Of a stretch of 64,000 bases of DNA, positions 8,479 to 17,152 are shown piece after piece (position 1 is the stretch's first letter; every line of letters starts with the position of its first letter). Both the position numbers and the translations under genes were made by a program. The notes below the pieces were generated by a model. That model saw nothing but the letters and a program-made list of their open reading frames with translations. It was not told the origin of the DNA and ran no database searches. The DNA comes from Micrococcales bacterium KH10. Its GTDB lineage: Bacteria; Actinomycetota; Actinomycetes; Actinomycetales; Cellulomonadaceae. The stretch is taken from assembly GCA_900188465.1 (NCBI GenBank), contig FZPE01000001.1, positions 496,001-560,000 of the forward strand. The letters are read 5' to 3'.

Positions 8479-9402
8479 TCAGGCATGTAAGTGTTTTTCC
8501 TGGCCGCTCAGTGTCTTGGTTTCGAGTTGGAATGTGGAATGTTCGACCGGAACCTCGAAGTGGCTCTCAACGCATTTCTTCAGCGCGGCGAGGATCTGCG
8601 GAGCGTGCCCGTCTTCGAAGCATCCGTCAGCGACGACCACGTGTGCTGAGATAACCGGCAGTCCGGTGGCTACTGTCGATGCGTGCAGGTCGTGAACCTC
8701 AAGCACGTGGTCAACCCCGAGCATGTGCTCCCGGACTTTCTCCAAGTCCAATCCGGGCGGTGTGGCTTCCAGCAACACGTTACCGGTATCGCGCAGCAGT
8801 ATCACGGCCCGCGGCACAATGAGCGCGGCGATGACCAATCCCGCGATCGAGTCCGCTCGTTGCCAGCCGGTGGTGGCGATCACGATTGCGGCGATAATGA
8901 CCCCGACCGAACCGAGCGCATCATTGACCACCTCCAGGAATGCGGCCCGCAGGTTGAACGTTGATTTCCGTTTCGACATCAAGACGGTCAAGGCGATCAG
9001 ATTGCCGACGAGTCCGATCACGCCGAAGATCAGCAGTTCCATTGCAGGCACTTCTGGCGGCGTCATCAGCCGACGCAGACCATCTACTGCGACGTACACG
9101 CCCACCGAGAGCAAAACCGCGGCTTGGCCCAATGCGGCAAGCACCTCAAGTCGTCGGTATCCCCAGGTTCGTTGTGCGGTGGCCGGCCGGTGAACGAGTG
9201 TGGCTGCGATCAACGCCACACCAAGACCGAGGGAATCGGTGAGCATGTGGGCCGTGTCAGTCAGCAGTGCCAGCGAACCGGTCCATACTGCTCCGATGGC
9301 CTGCGCAATCAGAACCGCGGTGGTGGTGCCGAATGCGATCCACAGAATTTTGCGGTGGTCTTCGACGCCGCTGCCATGGCTGTGCGGGTGGCCGGCGCCC
9401 AT
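8479..9402 (-). CDS. Cation diffusion facilitator (CzcD/ZitB-like zinc exporter)
   Basis: Proton-coupled divalent metal exporter of 307 aa with six predicted membrane helices. The N-terminus is histidine-rich (HPHSHGSGVEDH). The metal site in helix II reads LLTDTAHMLTDSL, and helix V carries EVVNDALGSVGV, the paired HxxxD-type ligands of zinc CDFs. The C-terminal cytoplasmic domain (about 210-295) contains HDLHASTVATG. Zn, and possibly Co or Cd, export is inferred from the family. ATG with AGGGGAAG upstream. The MFS gene lies upstream in the same direction with only 11 bp between. Confidence 0.92.
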   Translation of the reverse strand: MGAGHPHSHGSGVEDHRKILWIAFGTTTAVLIAQAIGAVWTGSLALLTDTAHMLTDSLGLGVALIAATLVHRPATAQRTWGYRRLEVLAALGQAAVLLSVGVYVAVDGLRRLMTPPEVPAMELLIFGVIGLVGNLIALTVLMSKRKSTFNLRAAFLEVVNDALGSVGVIIAAIVIATTGWQRADSIAGLVIAALIVPRAVILLRDTGNVLLEATPPGLDLEKVREHMLGVDHVLEVHDLHASTVATGLPVISAHVVVADGCFEDGHAPQILAALKKCVESHFEVPVEHSTFQLETKTLSGQEKHLHA

Positions 9403-9413
9403 TTCATCTTCCC

Positions 9414-10778
9414 CTACCTGCGACGAGTGTGGTCTGCTTCGATCATAGCGATGAAGTGGGCGGGATCGTCCAGGGGGTCCTGATCACGTGCCGTCTTGAA
9501 CGATTTCTCCTCGGCCATGGCCTCCTTAGGCGACGCAGGCAAGTCGCGTCTTGACCAGAACGGCCCGAAGATCAGCGGCAACAGACAGATTATCTCTGCC
9601 ACGGCGGCGAGCAGCAGGGTCGTCACAGTACCCAGCCACGTAGCCAGCACTCCTGCCAAGAGCGCGCCGATTGGCAGCACACCCCAGAACATGAACCGAA
9701 CCGATGCGTTCATCCGCCCCAACAGGTGCTGCGGAGTGATGCGCTGCCGAAAGGTGACGTTCTGAATATTGAAGGCAACGATGGCGTAGCTCATCACGAA
9801 GCCTTGGACAACCAGAATGCTGAATGCCGCCGACGGCAGATACCCCGCAAGAGGCAACAGCAGCGAAGTCACGCCCCAGATCCCTGCGCTGAGCGGCAGA
9901 ATTCGTGATTCTCCGATCTGGCGTACTAGCCAACGTGTGGTCAGCGCAGCGAGCAAGCCGCCAATGGCGCCCAACGAGAGCAGCAGCCCCATCATCGTTG
10001 ACGACATCGCCAACTCACGCAGTATCAGCACGGGAAACAGTGTCGTGGCGATGTTCGCAAACAGACCTGACGCTGCAACGGGTACCACAATGGTGCGCAG
10101 GATTCGATTGCCCAGCACCCAACGCAGTCCTTCCACAATCTCGTGATATATCGGACGTCGCGGAGCCGGGCTGATCTGTTCGCTGTCACGGGTGCGTCGC
10201 AACGCGGCGATCGAGCCGAGGTAGGTGACAACCGTCGCCAACAATGTGACCGGAGCGCTGATCAAGCCCACCAGGCCGCCACCCAGAGCGGGGCCAGCAA
10301 GGCGTGCGATCTGAAGAGTGCCTTCCAGCTTCGCGTTGGCTTGTCCGATCTGGCCGCTGGACACCAAAGACGGGATCAGCGACTGATAGGACACATCAAA
10401 GAAGACGGTGGCCACACCGATGACCAGAGCCACCACGTACAGGTGCCACATATGCAGTACTCCGGCCAACCAGAGCACAGGCACCACGGCGAGCGCCATC
10501 GCGCGCACCAGGTCTGCCCAGATCATCACTCGGCGCTTGTACATACGGTCGATCCAGGCTCCTGCGGGAAGCCCGATGACAAGGAAGGCGACCACCGATG
10601 CGGCGCTGAGCATGCCCACTTCGAATTCGGTGGCGTGCAGTAGCAACACCGCAATCACAGGAACAGCGATCTGGGTCAACTGCGCACCGACAGCACTGAG
10701 CGCCTGGCCGGTCCACAGCGTCAGAAAGTTACGGTCCTGCCATAACGAGTCTGATCCAGTACTAATTGATTGAGACAT
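9414..10778 (-). CDS. MFS exporter (MFS_3 / EntS-like)
   Basis: A 454-residue major facilitator with about 12 hydrophobic segments. The loop 2-3 motif GLPAGAWIDRMYKRRVMI is the family A-motif, and the closing helices precede a charged tail. The group includes macrolide and siderophore exporters. Divergent from an ArsR-type regulator across an inverted repeat (10780-10804), so it is most likely a drug or metabolite efflux pump controlled by that regulator. ATG at 10778 chosen; a TTG at 10814 would place the start upstream of the operator. No clear ribosome binding site at either. Confidence 0.85.
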   Translation of the reverse strand: MSQSISTGSDSLWQDRNFLTLWTGQALSAVGAQLTQIAVPVIAVLLLHATEFEVGMLSAASVVAFLVIGLPAGAWIDRMYKRRVMIWADLVRAMALAVVPVLWLAGVLHMWHLYVVALVIGVATVFFDVSYQSLIPSLVSSGQIGQANAKLEGTLQIARLAGPALGGGLVGLISAPVTLLATVVTYLGSIAALRRTRDSEQISPAPRRPIYHEIVEGLRWVLGNRILRTIVVPVAASGLFANIATTLFPVLILRELAMSSTMMGLLLSLGAIGGLLAALTTRWLVRQIGESRILPLSAGIWGVTSLLLPLAGYLPSAAFSILVVQGFVMSYAIVAFNIQNVTFRQRITPQHLLGRMNASVRFMFWGVLPIGALLAGVLATWLGTVTTLLLAAVAEIICLLPLIFGPFWSRRDLPASPKEAMAEEKSFKTARDQDPLDDPAHFIAMIEADHTRRR

Positions 10779-10779
10779 A

Positions 10780-10804
10780 TCAATCAGTTTGCGCGACTGA
10801 TTGA
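10780..10804. promoter_or_regulatory. Palindromic operator between MFS and ArsR genes
   Basis: Perfect 8-bp inverted repeat TCAATCAG (10780-10787) and CTGATTGA (10797-10804) with a 9-bp spacer. A further half-site TTGATTGA lies at 10766-10773 inside the start of the MFS gene. The position between divergent transporter and winged-helix regulator genes is that of an autoregulatory operator. Confidence 0.6.
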
Positions 10805-10841
10805 GAAAACTCAAGCGATTATCTGAAGTAAGGTGTTGTTC

Positions 10842-11450
10842 GTGGTCAGCACCGACTCCGAAGGTCCGGGAACAGCGAATTCTGAACGGCTACAGCCGGA
10901 CCCATCACGTGAACAGGACAGTGACGCTGCGATTCAAGCACGCGCCCGCGCCCTCAGTTCCCCGATCCGACTGAGAATTCTTCGGCTATGCCGGTTCACT
11001 GCCCGCACCAACAAGGAGATCGCGGAAATACTGGGGGCAAACCCTGGAACCACCCTGCACCACATCCGCACCCTCGTGCGAACCGGATTTCTCGTCGCCG
11101 AGTCGGAACGCTCAGGCGCTCAGGGAGCACGCGAAGTTCCCTATCGGGCTACCGATCTGTCGTGGAACACACGCACACCGGGTATCTCGCCGGTTCTGGT
11201 CGACACTTTCATCGAGCAGATAGCCGCCCTCGACCCCGAAGACGTCAAGATAGCCTGGTTGGGGCTGATCCTCAACGACGCCCACCTTGCCGAACTAGAG
11301 GAACGGCTCTATGCACTCATCACCGAGTTCAAAGAACGCGGCGCTGACGCGGACGGCAAGCCCTACTCGCTTTTCAACGCACTGCATCCGGATCTCAATC
11401 CCGTGCCGTCAGCCGAAGTATCCGACGATGTCGACCCGCGCGCCGATTGA
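10842..11450 (+). CDS. ArsR-family winged-helix regulator
   Basis: A 202-residue DNA-binding protein. The helix-turn-helix spans about residues 35-90: ARALSSPIRLRILRLC, then TNKEIAEILGANPGTTLHHI and GFLVAESERSG. The C-terminal half is helical and likely ligand-binding or dimerising; no metal-binding CxC motif is present, so it is not a classical metal sensor. Start placed at GTG 10842 because AAGG lies 8 bases upstream; GTG 10833 is in frame but has no site. Presumed repressor of the divergent MFS exporter. Confidence 0.85.
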   Translation: MVSTDSEGPGTANSERLQPDPSREQDSDAAIQARARALSSPIRLRILRLCRFTARTNKEIAEILGANPGTTLHHIRTLVRTGFLVAESERSGAQGAREVPYRATDLSWNTRTPGISPVLVDTFIEQIAALDPEDVKIAWLGLILNDAHLAELEERLYALITEFKERGADADGKPYSLFNALHPDLNPVPSAEVSDDVDPRAD

Positions 11451-11483
11451 CCAGGCAACTCGCTAACGCAGATCGCACTCTGG

Positions 11484-13244
11484 TCAAAGAGTGTGCCCGC
11501 CTCTGGTCAGCGCCTCGCGTAGCAATTGGGTGTCGGCACTCGTCCATCCCTCGGGTTGGACAATCGCGACGAAACCGTCGGCATACTCAAGTTGGAACTG
11601 ATGCCCGACTCCCATGGGGATATCGTCGCCCGCGGCGAAGAACAGATCAAAACCGACTTGCCAGAAGCTGGTCACCGGGAACCAGTTGACCTGATTCATC
11701 ACGTCGGGGGCACCTGTTTCCTTCATCCAGTCGGGTTTGATCAGGAGCATCTCCGGATCCCACCAACTCGTACCATCCGAACCATGCTGGATGTACACGG
11801 TGCGCGGTGCCTGCCATTCACCGTGCAGCTCAGTGGAGTCACCCGTGTAGAAGCGAACTTTCTCGCCACCCTGATAGACCGGGCTGACCTGAGTCGAGCC
11901 AGGGTCGCGGTGATCGGTGATGTGATTCCACATCGGCACGAAGTAGGGTGTTCCGGCGAACAAGGCGCCATCGGTGCGAGTCTGCAGATCTTGCAAGCCG
12001 CTGAACGCGGCCTGCATCCCGTAAGAACCGAGCGAGATACCGGCTGCGTACAGTTTCGGCCGGCTCTGAGCCGGTTGCTGTGACCACTTCGCGTAGACGG
12101 CCTCGAACAGCACCTGCCCGGCCGTTGCCGGTGTACCCCGGTCAGCGAGGAAAGCCATCCAACTCGGCAAGTACGAATACTGCATCGCCGCGACAGCTGT
12201 ATCGCCGCCGTGGACCAGTTCAAAGGCAGCGACCATAGCCGGGTCCACCCACCCCGAACCGGTGGTCGTCACCACCAGGAGTGCTTCCCGGTCCCAGGCG
12301 TCAGTGCGATCTAGCTCCGCAACCACCGTCTGTGCGGCATCCGCAATGCTCGAGGTAAGGCCGGCATAGGCACGGATCGGTTCCTTCACTGCCTCGTCAA
12401 GCTGAGACCCGCTGTCACGCGACTGCTCAAAACTGACGATTTCTGAGCGATGCGGACCGCGAGTGACGAAACGCCGGCCTTCCCGTCCGAGGTCTTCCCA
12501 ATTGACGAGTGAATCGCTTGAGCCAGAACGTTCCCTGACGGTCGGCGGAGTCGAACCTGGGTCGACCAAACCGGCAGCCACCTCAAAGGATGAGTCAAGC
12601 GCGTTCCTCATCCCCGAGCCGATGACGTTACTGGCGATGCCCCACGTCAGCACACCGACGAGCACTGCCGCGATCACAGTCGCCATCCGAGCCGGAAGAA
12701 CTCTGCGCAACAGCAGTCCCAGCCGGTGAGCCCCCGTGCGGATGACTCGGCTTATCGCCAAGATGACGGACGCGAAACTGATCGCAAGCAGTATCGAGAG
12801 CACCCATGCCGCCGTGCCACCGCTGGTCAACGGTTCCATACCGAGCATGTCGCGCTGTTCGCGTTGCCACATCAGACCGAGCACAACCATGACGACCCAG
12901 CCAACAGGAGCCACACTTGCCGTGATCCATCCGATGCGGCGTCGCAGCACTGGACGATCGAAAAGGCCGCGTATGTCGAAGCCTCGCAGCACCCACACGA
13001 TGAGATTGCAGAGCCCGTACGCAGTGATCAGGCTCAGCCCGGTCACCAAGCCTTGGACCATCCAATCGCGCGGGATCAGCGAAGGGGTGTACGACCATAA
13101 CCCCGCAGTGACGGCCCCAGCCGCACCCATCACCGACAACCGTGTCGGATAGCTCTTGGCCCAGCGCACAAGGCCATGGCGACGCCGGGTAAGCCAACCT
13201 GGCCGATCCGTCGCCTCGTTGTCGTCCTGCTGCGAAGGAGTCAT
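11484..13244 (-). CDS. Membrane-anchored alpha/beta-hydrolase (Abhydrolase_9 / DUF2319-like)
   Basis: A 586-residue integral membrane protein. The N-terminal 200 residues hold about five hydrophobic helices (for example WVVMVVLGLMW and VLSILLAISFASVILAI). The C-terminal half is an alpha/beta-hydrolase-type domain with the nucleophile elbow GISLGSYG and a conserved GTPYFVPMW segment. This two-part layout is known from mycobacteria and other actinomycetes, where the function is unassigned; an esterase/lipase-like role in the envelope is a guess. It converges on the ArsR gene. Confidence 0.82.
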   Translation of the reverse strand: MTPSQQDDNEATDRPGWLTRRRHGLVRWAKSYPTRLSVMGAAGAVTAGLWSYTPSLIPRDWMVQGLVTGLSLITAYGLCNLIVWVLRGFDIRGLFDRPVLRRRIGWITASVAPVGWVVMVVLGLMWQREQRDMLGMEPLTSGGTAAWVLSILLAISFASVILAISRVIRTGAHRLGLLLRRVLPARMATVIAAVLVGVLTWGIASNVIGSGMRNALDSSFEVAAGLVDPGSTPPTVRERSGSSDSLVNWEDLGREGRRFVTRGPHRSEIVSFEQSRDSGSQLDEAVKEPIRAYAGLTSSIADAAQTVVAELDRTDAWDREALLVVTTTGSGWVDPAMVAAFELVHGGDTAVAAMQYSYLPSWMAFLADRGTPATAGQVLFEAVYAKWSQQPAQSRPKLYAAGISLGSYGMQAAFSGLQDLQTRTDGALFAGTPYFVPMWNHITDHRDPGSTQVSPVYQGGEKVRFYTGDSTELHGEWQAPRTVYIQHGSDGTSWWDPEMLLIKPDWMKETGAPDVMNQVNWFPVTSFWQVGFDLFFAAGDDIPMGVGHQFQLEYADGFVAIVQPEGWTSADTQLLREALTRGGHTL

Positions 13245-13331
13245 GGATACAACCCATCTTGGTATGGGAATGACGGCTACTTAATGTGATTGTAGGCATG
13301 ACCGCTGTCATCGACCGGGGTTACAGGGCCG

Positions 13332-13889
13332 CTAGTGCGATGCGGTGTCGAGCAACAACCGTGTGCCGACATGCACGATGCCTTGTCGTAGCTCGTCATC
13401 GCTGATCTTCGCAAGGCTCTCGTCCTGGACCGGACCGGCCAATCCTGCCAAGAAGATCGACACGCTCATCCGGCGCTTCATTGATGAGTCGTCGCCGCTA
13501 AGCAACTGACGCAGTCTGACCCAGAGGCTGGTAAACGGCTCTTGTGAGCTGAACATCGCGGAGACCACCGGATCGTGCAGCATGATCCGGTAAAGCGCCC
13601 GGTTGACGACCGCTTGATCGGCCAGTCCCGCGATGGTGTGCAGCACGGCGTCTTCTTCGTCAGGGATTGCGGTAGCCGCGCCGATGATGTCGCGCATACT
13701 CGTCACCGCAGGATCAAGCACCGCGGCCACGATGTCTGCCTTCGCCCGATGATGGTGATAGACAGCCGCCTTTGTGACGCCCAACTCGTCAGCGATCATC
13801 TGCAATGACGTACCTGCGACGCCATGTCGTGCGAACAGCAGCAGTGCGGCATCGCGTATTCGATTCGGGGATGCCGCACCACGTGCCAT
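13332..13889 (-). CDS. TetR-family regulator
   Basis: A 185-residue regulator with an N-terminal TetR helix-turn-helix: RIRDAALLLFARHGVAGTSL, MIADELGVTKAAVYHHHRAKADI. The C-terminal ligand domain is helical and not assignable. It starts 13 bases after the epimerase gene on the same strand, so the two form an operon. The palindrome at 14912-14929 in front of that operon is its likely binding site. Confidence 0.9.
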   Translation of the reverse strand: MARGAASPNRIRDAALLLFARHGVAGTSLQMIADELGVTKAAVYHHHRAKADIVAAVLDPAVTSMRDIIGAATAIPDEEDAVLHTIAGLADQAVVNRALYRIMLHDPVVSAMFSSQEPFTSLWVRLRQLLSGDDSSMKRRMSVSIFLAGLAGPVQDESLAKISDDELRQGIVHVGTRLLLDTASH

Positions 13890-13902
13890 GTTCAGGTCTC
13901 GC

Positions 13903-14889
13903 TTAATGTTGGGGGTGATTCACGCAGTACTGCAAAGACTCCCGCACTGCGGCAATAACATCATCATCCTCGATACCGAGCACAGATCTTGTCAATTCGG
14001 GATCCGAACTCGCCCTCCTGGTCTGGAAAAGTGCGGTATCGGCCATATGAACACCGTGTTCGACCCCGGCCTCGGCGCACTGCGCGTCAATGAGCTGGTA
14101 GGCAGGCAAGACTGCCTCAAGCGGGACGACGATGACATCATCGGGGTTGCGGCCGAGCACCTCGCATCCGATGCGATATAGCTCTTCATAGGTGAGCTCG
14201 TAGGCGTTGATCGGGTACCGCCCGCCGTGTTCGCCTCGTTCCATTGCGCCAACAGCTGCTTGTGCCACCTGCGCGACGGTGACAGCCGAGGTGGATCCGC
14301 CTAGCACCGCGACTTTCTCAGGCTGACCGCTGATGGCGTCCAGAATCAGTTGCCACAGCGGACGTTGCCCGCCGACCAGCCCGAAGATATACGGCAGTCG
14401 CAGACTCATCACGTCCATAGCGCCGTCGCCTTCGAGGTAGGCGATCTCCTCTTGGGCGAGGCGGGTGCGCGGGTAGCCGTTGCGGGTGCGGTAGCCCAGA
14501 TCCGGCCACTGTTCACCCCATTCGGCCGTGTATGAGCCGTAAAGAATGAACTTTGCCACCCCCGCCTGCCGGGCAAGTCGGGCCACGCGCCCGGTCGGCA
14601 CGACATTTGCCTCGTAGAAGAAGCGGGCAGCTGGTGCGGGTGGCGTGGTTCGTTCATCAGCACCAATAGCGTAGAAAACCGCATGCTTTCCAGCAAAGAC
14701 GTCCAGGACTTCCTGGTCGCTCATGTCGTTGACGTCTGCCCACAACGGCGTGACGGCTTCCGGGAACTCCACCGCGTCTTTTGATGCTGGCAAAGAGAGC
14801 GTGGTGACCGCGTACCCGCGTTCGGCCAGTTCGACCGTGGTGTGGAATCCCAGTAACCCCGTACCACCTATAACGACGGTGTCTGTCAT
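13903..14889 (-). CDS. NAD-dependent epimerase/dehydratase family protein
   Basis: Extended SDR protein of 328 aa. It begins MTDTVVIGGTGLLGFHTTVEL (GxxGxxG dinucleotide motif), and later shows FILYGSYTAEWG and a YPRTRLAQEE segment around the expected catalytic tyrosine region, where the usual YxxxK is not intact. Substrate unknown. Start at 14889 is strongly supported by GAGGAGG upstream. First gene of an operon with TetR; regulated through a palindrome 22 bases upstream of the start codon. Confidence 0.85.
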   Translation of the reverse strand: MTDTVVIGGTGLLGFHTTVELAERGYAVTTLSLPASKDAVEFPEAVTPLWADVNDMSDQEVLDVFAGKHAVFYAIGADERTTPPAPAARFFYEANVVPTGRVARLARQAGVAKFILYGSYTAEWGEQWPDLGYRTRNGYPRTRLAQEEIAYLEGDGAMDVMSLRLPYIFGLVGGQRPLWQLILDAISGQPEKVAVLGGSTSAVTVAQVAQAAVGAMERGEHGGRYPINAYELTYEELYRIGCEVLGRNPDDVIVVPLEAVLPAYQLIDAQCAEAGVEHGVHMADTALFQTRRASSDPELTRSVLGIEDDDVIAAVRESLQYCVNHPQH

Positions 14890-14911
14890 TGCAATCCTCC
14901 TCAAGCGAGAA

Positions 14912-14929
14912 ACTAGCCGTTCGGCTAGT
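14912..14929. promoter_or_regulatory. TetR-type operator
   Basis: Perfect palindrome ACTAGCCG-TT-CGGCTAGT between the ribosome binding site of the epimerase gene and the upstream MFS stop. Size and CCGNNCGG centre are typical of TetR-family sites. A shorter repeat CTCAC-GTTA-GTGAG follows at 14935-14948. Confidence 0.7.
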
Positions 14930-14969
14930 AACACTCACGTTAGTGAGGGGATGACAGGGTTTTGGTGGG

Positions 14970-16436
14970 TCATTCGTCCCCAGTTCGGGCGTTGGGCAGG
15001 TGTCGTGCTCGCATATCCAGGATTGCCATGACGAGTGCCGCCACCGCGAAGACCACCACGGCCGCCATCGAGACCACGTACGCATCGCGAAAAACGGGTA
15101 ACTGTGCATTAGTCGACCCGGCCTCGTGATAGATCGTCGCGTAGAACAACGAAAGCCCGACCGCTGATCCGATAGCCGTTCCGACACGCTGACCCAGCTG
15201 TCCCACCGAGCCAGCAAGACCACCATCAGCGATAGGTACGTGTGACAACGTCAATGCCTGATTGGGCGCTACAACGAAACCACCGCCGAAGCCTGCGAGC
15301 GCGAGCGCACCGGCCATCGCCCACTCGATACCGTGCACCGGCATGGCATAGCCGATCACTCCAAGTGCCACCGTTCCCACGACAACGATGACCAATCCGG
15401 TCACCACAACCAATCGTCCATAGCGGTCGACGAGGTTCCCGCCGATCCATGCGGATACCGCACTGGTCAGCGCGAAGCCGATGGAGACCATGCCCGCGTA
15501 CACCGGTTTGATCCCCACACCTATTTGGAGGAACAGCGTGGTCAGCAGGAACATGGCTGGCATAGCGGAGAAATAGCCTGCGATGACCACTGTGCCGTTG
15601 CGAAATGATGGCACCCGGAACAACTTGAGCGGGATGAGCGGTGCTTTGCCCTGCAGCGCGTAGCGCCCCTCCCACCACACGAAGACGACCCCGAAGATCA
15701 CGGCGGGAACCAGTAGCCACCAGCGCCGCGGATCATCGGTTGGCGCTCCCGTGGTGAGCAGGAACGGTCCGAGAAATGTCAGCACCGTAAGCCCGAAGAT
15801 CACGATACCGACCGGGTCCAGTGCGATGGCGGTCTTTTTGTGCGGTGAGGTCTCGGGCAGGAAGAAGATCACTGCGACGATGACGAGCAGTGCCAGCGGC
15901 ACGTTCGTCCAGAACACCCAGCGCCAGCCATCATTGTGCTCGCCCACAGCGACTAGCAGCCCGCCGAGCGTCGGACCGAAAGCCGTCGATATGCCGATCA
16001 CAGAGCCGAACAGGCCGAAGGCCCGGCCCCGGCTCGGCCCTTCGAATACCTGCTGGATGGTTCCGATGACCTGCGGCATCTGGATACCGGCGGCGACTCC
16101 TTGAAGTAGTCGTCCGATGATCAGGATGGTTGCATTGGGCGCCATCGCACAGATAGCGCTCGTCACAGCGAAGCCCGTCAGACCGACCAGGAAGAGTGTT
16201 TTACGGGACCGCTGATCACCCAGGCGGCCCATCGGGACGAGTGTCAACCCGAAAGCCAGGATGTAACCGGAGACAATGAACTGCAGATCGGTCGCAGACG
16301 CATTCAACGAAGATTCGATGGCGGGCAGTGCGACGTTGATCTTGCTCAGATCCAGGATCGTCATAGCGCCGACTGCGGCGGCGACCCAGAAAGATCGCCA
16401 CTGGTGCGATTGATCGATTGCTGGCGAGTTCGGCAT
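14970..16436 (-). CDS. MFS drug exporter, DHA2 (14-TM) type
   Basis: A 488-residue proton-coupled exporter with about 14 hydrophobic helices. Family marks are LVPMGRLGDQRSRKTLFLVG (motif A) in loop 2-3 and RLLQGVAAGIQMPQVIG (antiporter-type helix 4) followed by FGLFGSVIGISTAFGPTLGG (motif C). Homologues export quaternary ammonium compounds and antibiotics. It lies upstream of the epimerase-TetR operon on the same strand, with the TetR operator in between, so its own regulation is unclear. Confidence 0.9.
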   Translation of the reverse strand: MPNSPAIDQSHQWRSFWVAAAVGAMTILDLSKINVALPAIESSLNASATDLQFIVSGYILAFGLTLVPMGRLGDQRSRKTLFLVGLTGFAVTSAICAMAPNATILIIGRLLQGVAAGIQMPQVIGTIQQVFEGPSRGRAFGLFGSVIGISTAFGPTLGGLLVAVGEHNDGWRWVFWTNVPLALLVIVAVIFFLPETSPHKKTAIALDPVGIVIFGLTVLTFLGPFLLTTGAPTDDPRRWWLLVPAVIFGVVFVWWEGRYALQGKAPLIPLKLFRVPSFRNGTVVIAGYFSAMPAMFLLTTLFLQIGVGIKPVYAGMVSIGFALTSAVSAWIGGNLVDRYGRLVVVTGLVIVVVGTVALGVIGYAMPVHGIEWAMAGALALAGFGGGFVVAPNQALTLSHVPIADGGLAGSVGQLGQRVGTAIGSAVGLSLFYATIYHEAGSTNAQLPVFRDAYVVSMAAVVVFAVAALVMAILDMRARHLPNARTGDE

Positions 16437-16512
16437 CAGACCAGCCTACGCCGGGGCCGAAGCTAATATGGGCAGTGACAGTGACAGGTCGTTCGCAAGG
16501 CTAGGGAGACCA

Positions 16513-17082
16513 ATGGGCAAGTCAACGATGAGCGCTGAAGCACTCGAGGCAGGCACCGGGATCGGATGGGACGACCTGCGCAAAAACCTCGACTCACATG
16601 ACGCGCAAGATCTCGATCACGCTGCTATCGCACGCTTGGCGCTGGATCATATTGCGCGGCAGGGTCGCAGCACCAACCCCGAATGGTGGGCACAGGGCGT
16701 CGCCATCGCATACGAACACCATCGCGGACTGCGAGTCGCGGGGCAGCGCTTCGACGGCACTTTCTCTGTGACGGCATCGCGCACCGTCGCCGGCGACAAG
16801 GATGAGGCCTTGGCCGCTTGGCGAGAGCTAGCGGATTCTCGCGCCGAGTTCGCCGATATTCCGGTCGATGGGGAGGTATCGACCTCGTCAACGGAGAAAT
16901 GGCGGTACTGGCGCCGTTCCTTGGCCGATGGCTCAAAGGTCGTGGTGATGATCAGCACCAAACCGACCGGGGATCGCAGCACGGTGGCCGTTGAGCACGA
17001 GAATATCGGCGATGACGAGTCCGGCCCGCAGGCACGCGACACTTTGAAAGCATGGTGGAAGGATTTGCTCGCACGCCTATGA
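16513..17082 (+). CDS. DUF4287/SRPBCC-like protein of unknown function
   Basis: A 189-residue cytosolic protein. The middle segment EWWAQGVAIAYEHHRGLRV, followed by GQRFDGTFSVTASRTV, matches what I recall of DUF4287-type proteins, in which a small helical domain precedes a START/SRPBCC (AHSA1-like) domain. The C-terminal part, ending TLKAWWKDLLARL, fits the last helix of that fold. Function unknown. ATG 16513 is preferred, with GGGAG four bases upstream; an ATG at 16468 lacks a site. Confidence 0.65.
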   Translation: MGKSTMSAEALEAGTGIGWDDLRKNLDSHDAQDLDHAAIARLALDHIARQGRSTNPEWWAQGVAIAYEHHRGLRVAGQRFDGTFSVTASRTVAGDKDEALAAWRELADSRAEFADIPVDGEVSTSSTEKWRYWRRSLADGSKVVVMISTKPTGDRSTVAVEHENIGDDESGPQARDTLKAWWKDLLARL

Positions 17083-17152
17083 GGCAGGGTCTCGAATGTT
17101 CCCTGGTTCGGGCTGTCCCGTCGTCAGTCTCGGTCGAGCAGTGCCGGCTGGA

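Noticed and set aside
11476-11493. Hairpin CACTCT-GGTCAA-AGAGTG as terminator between ArsR and hydrolase genes
   Set aside because: Only 6 bp of stem and it overlaps the hydrolase stop; too weak to call.
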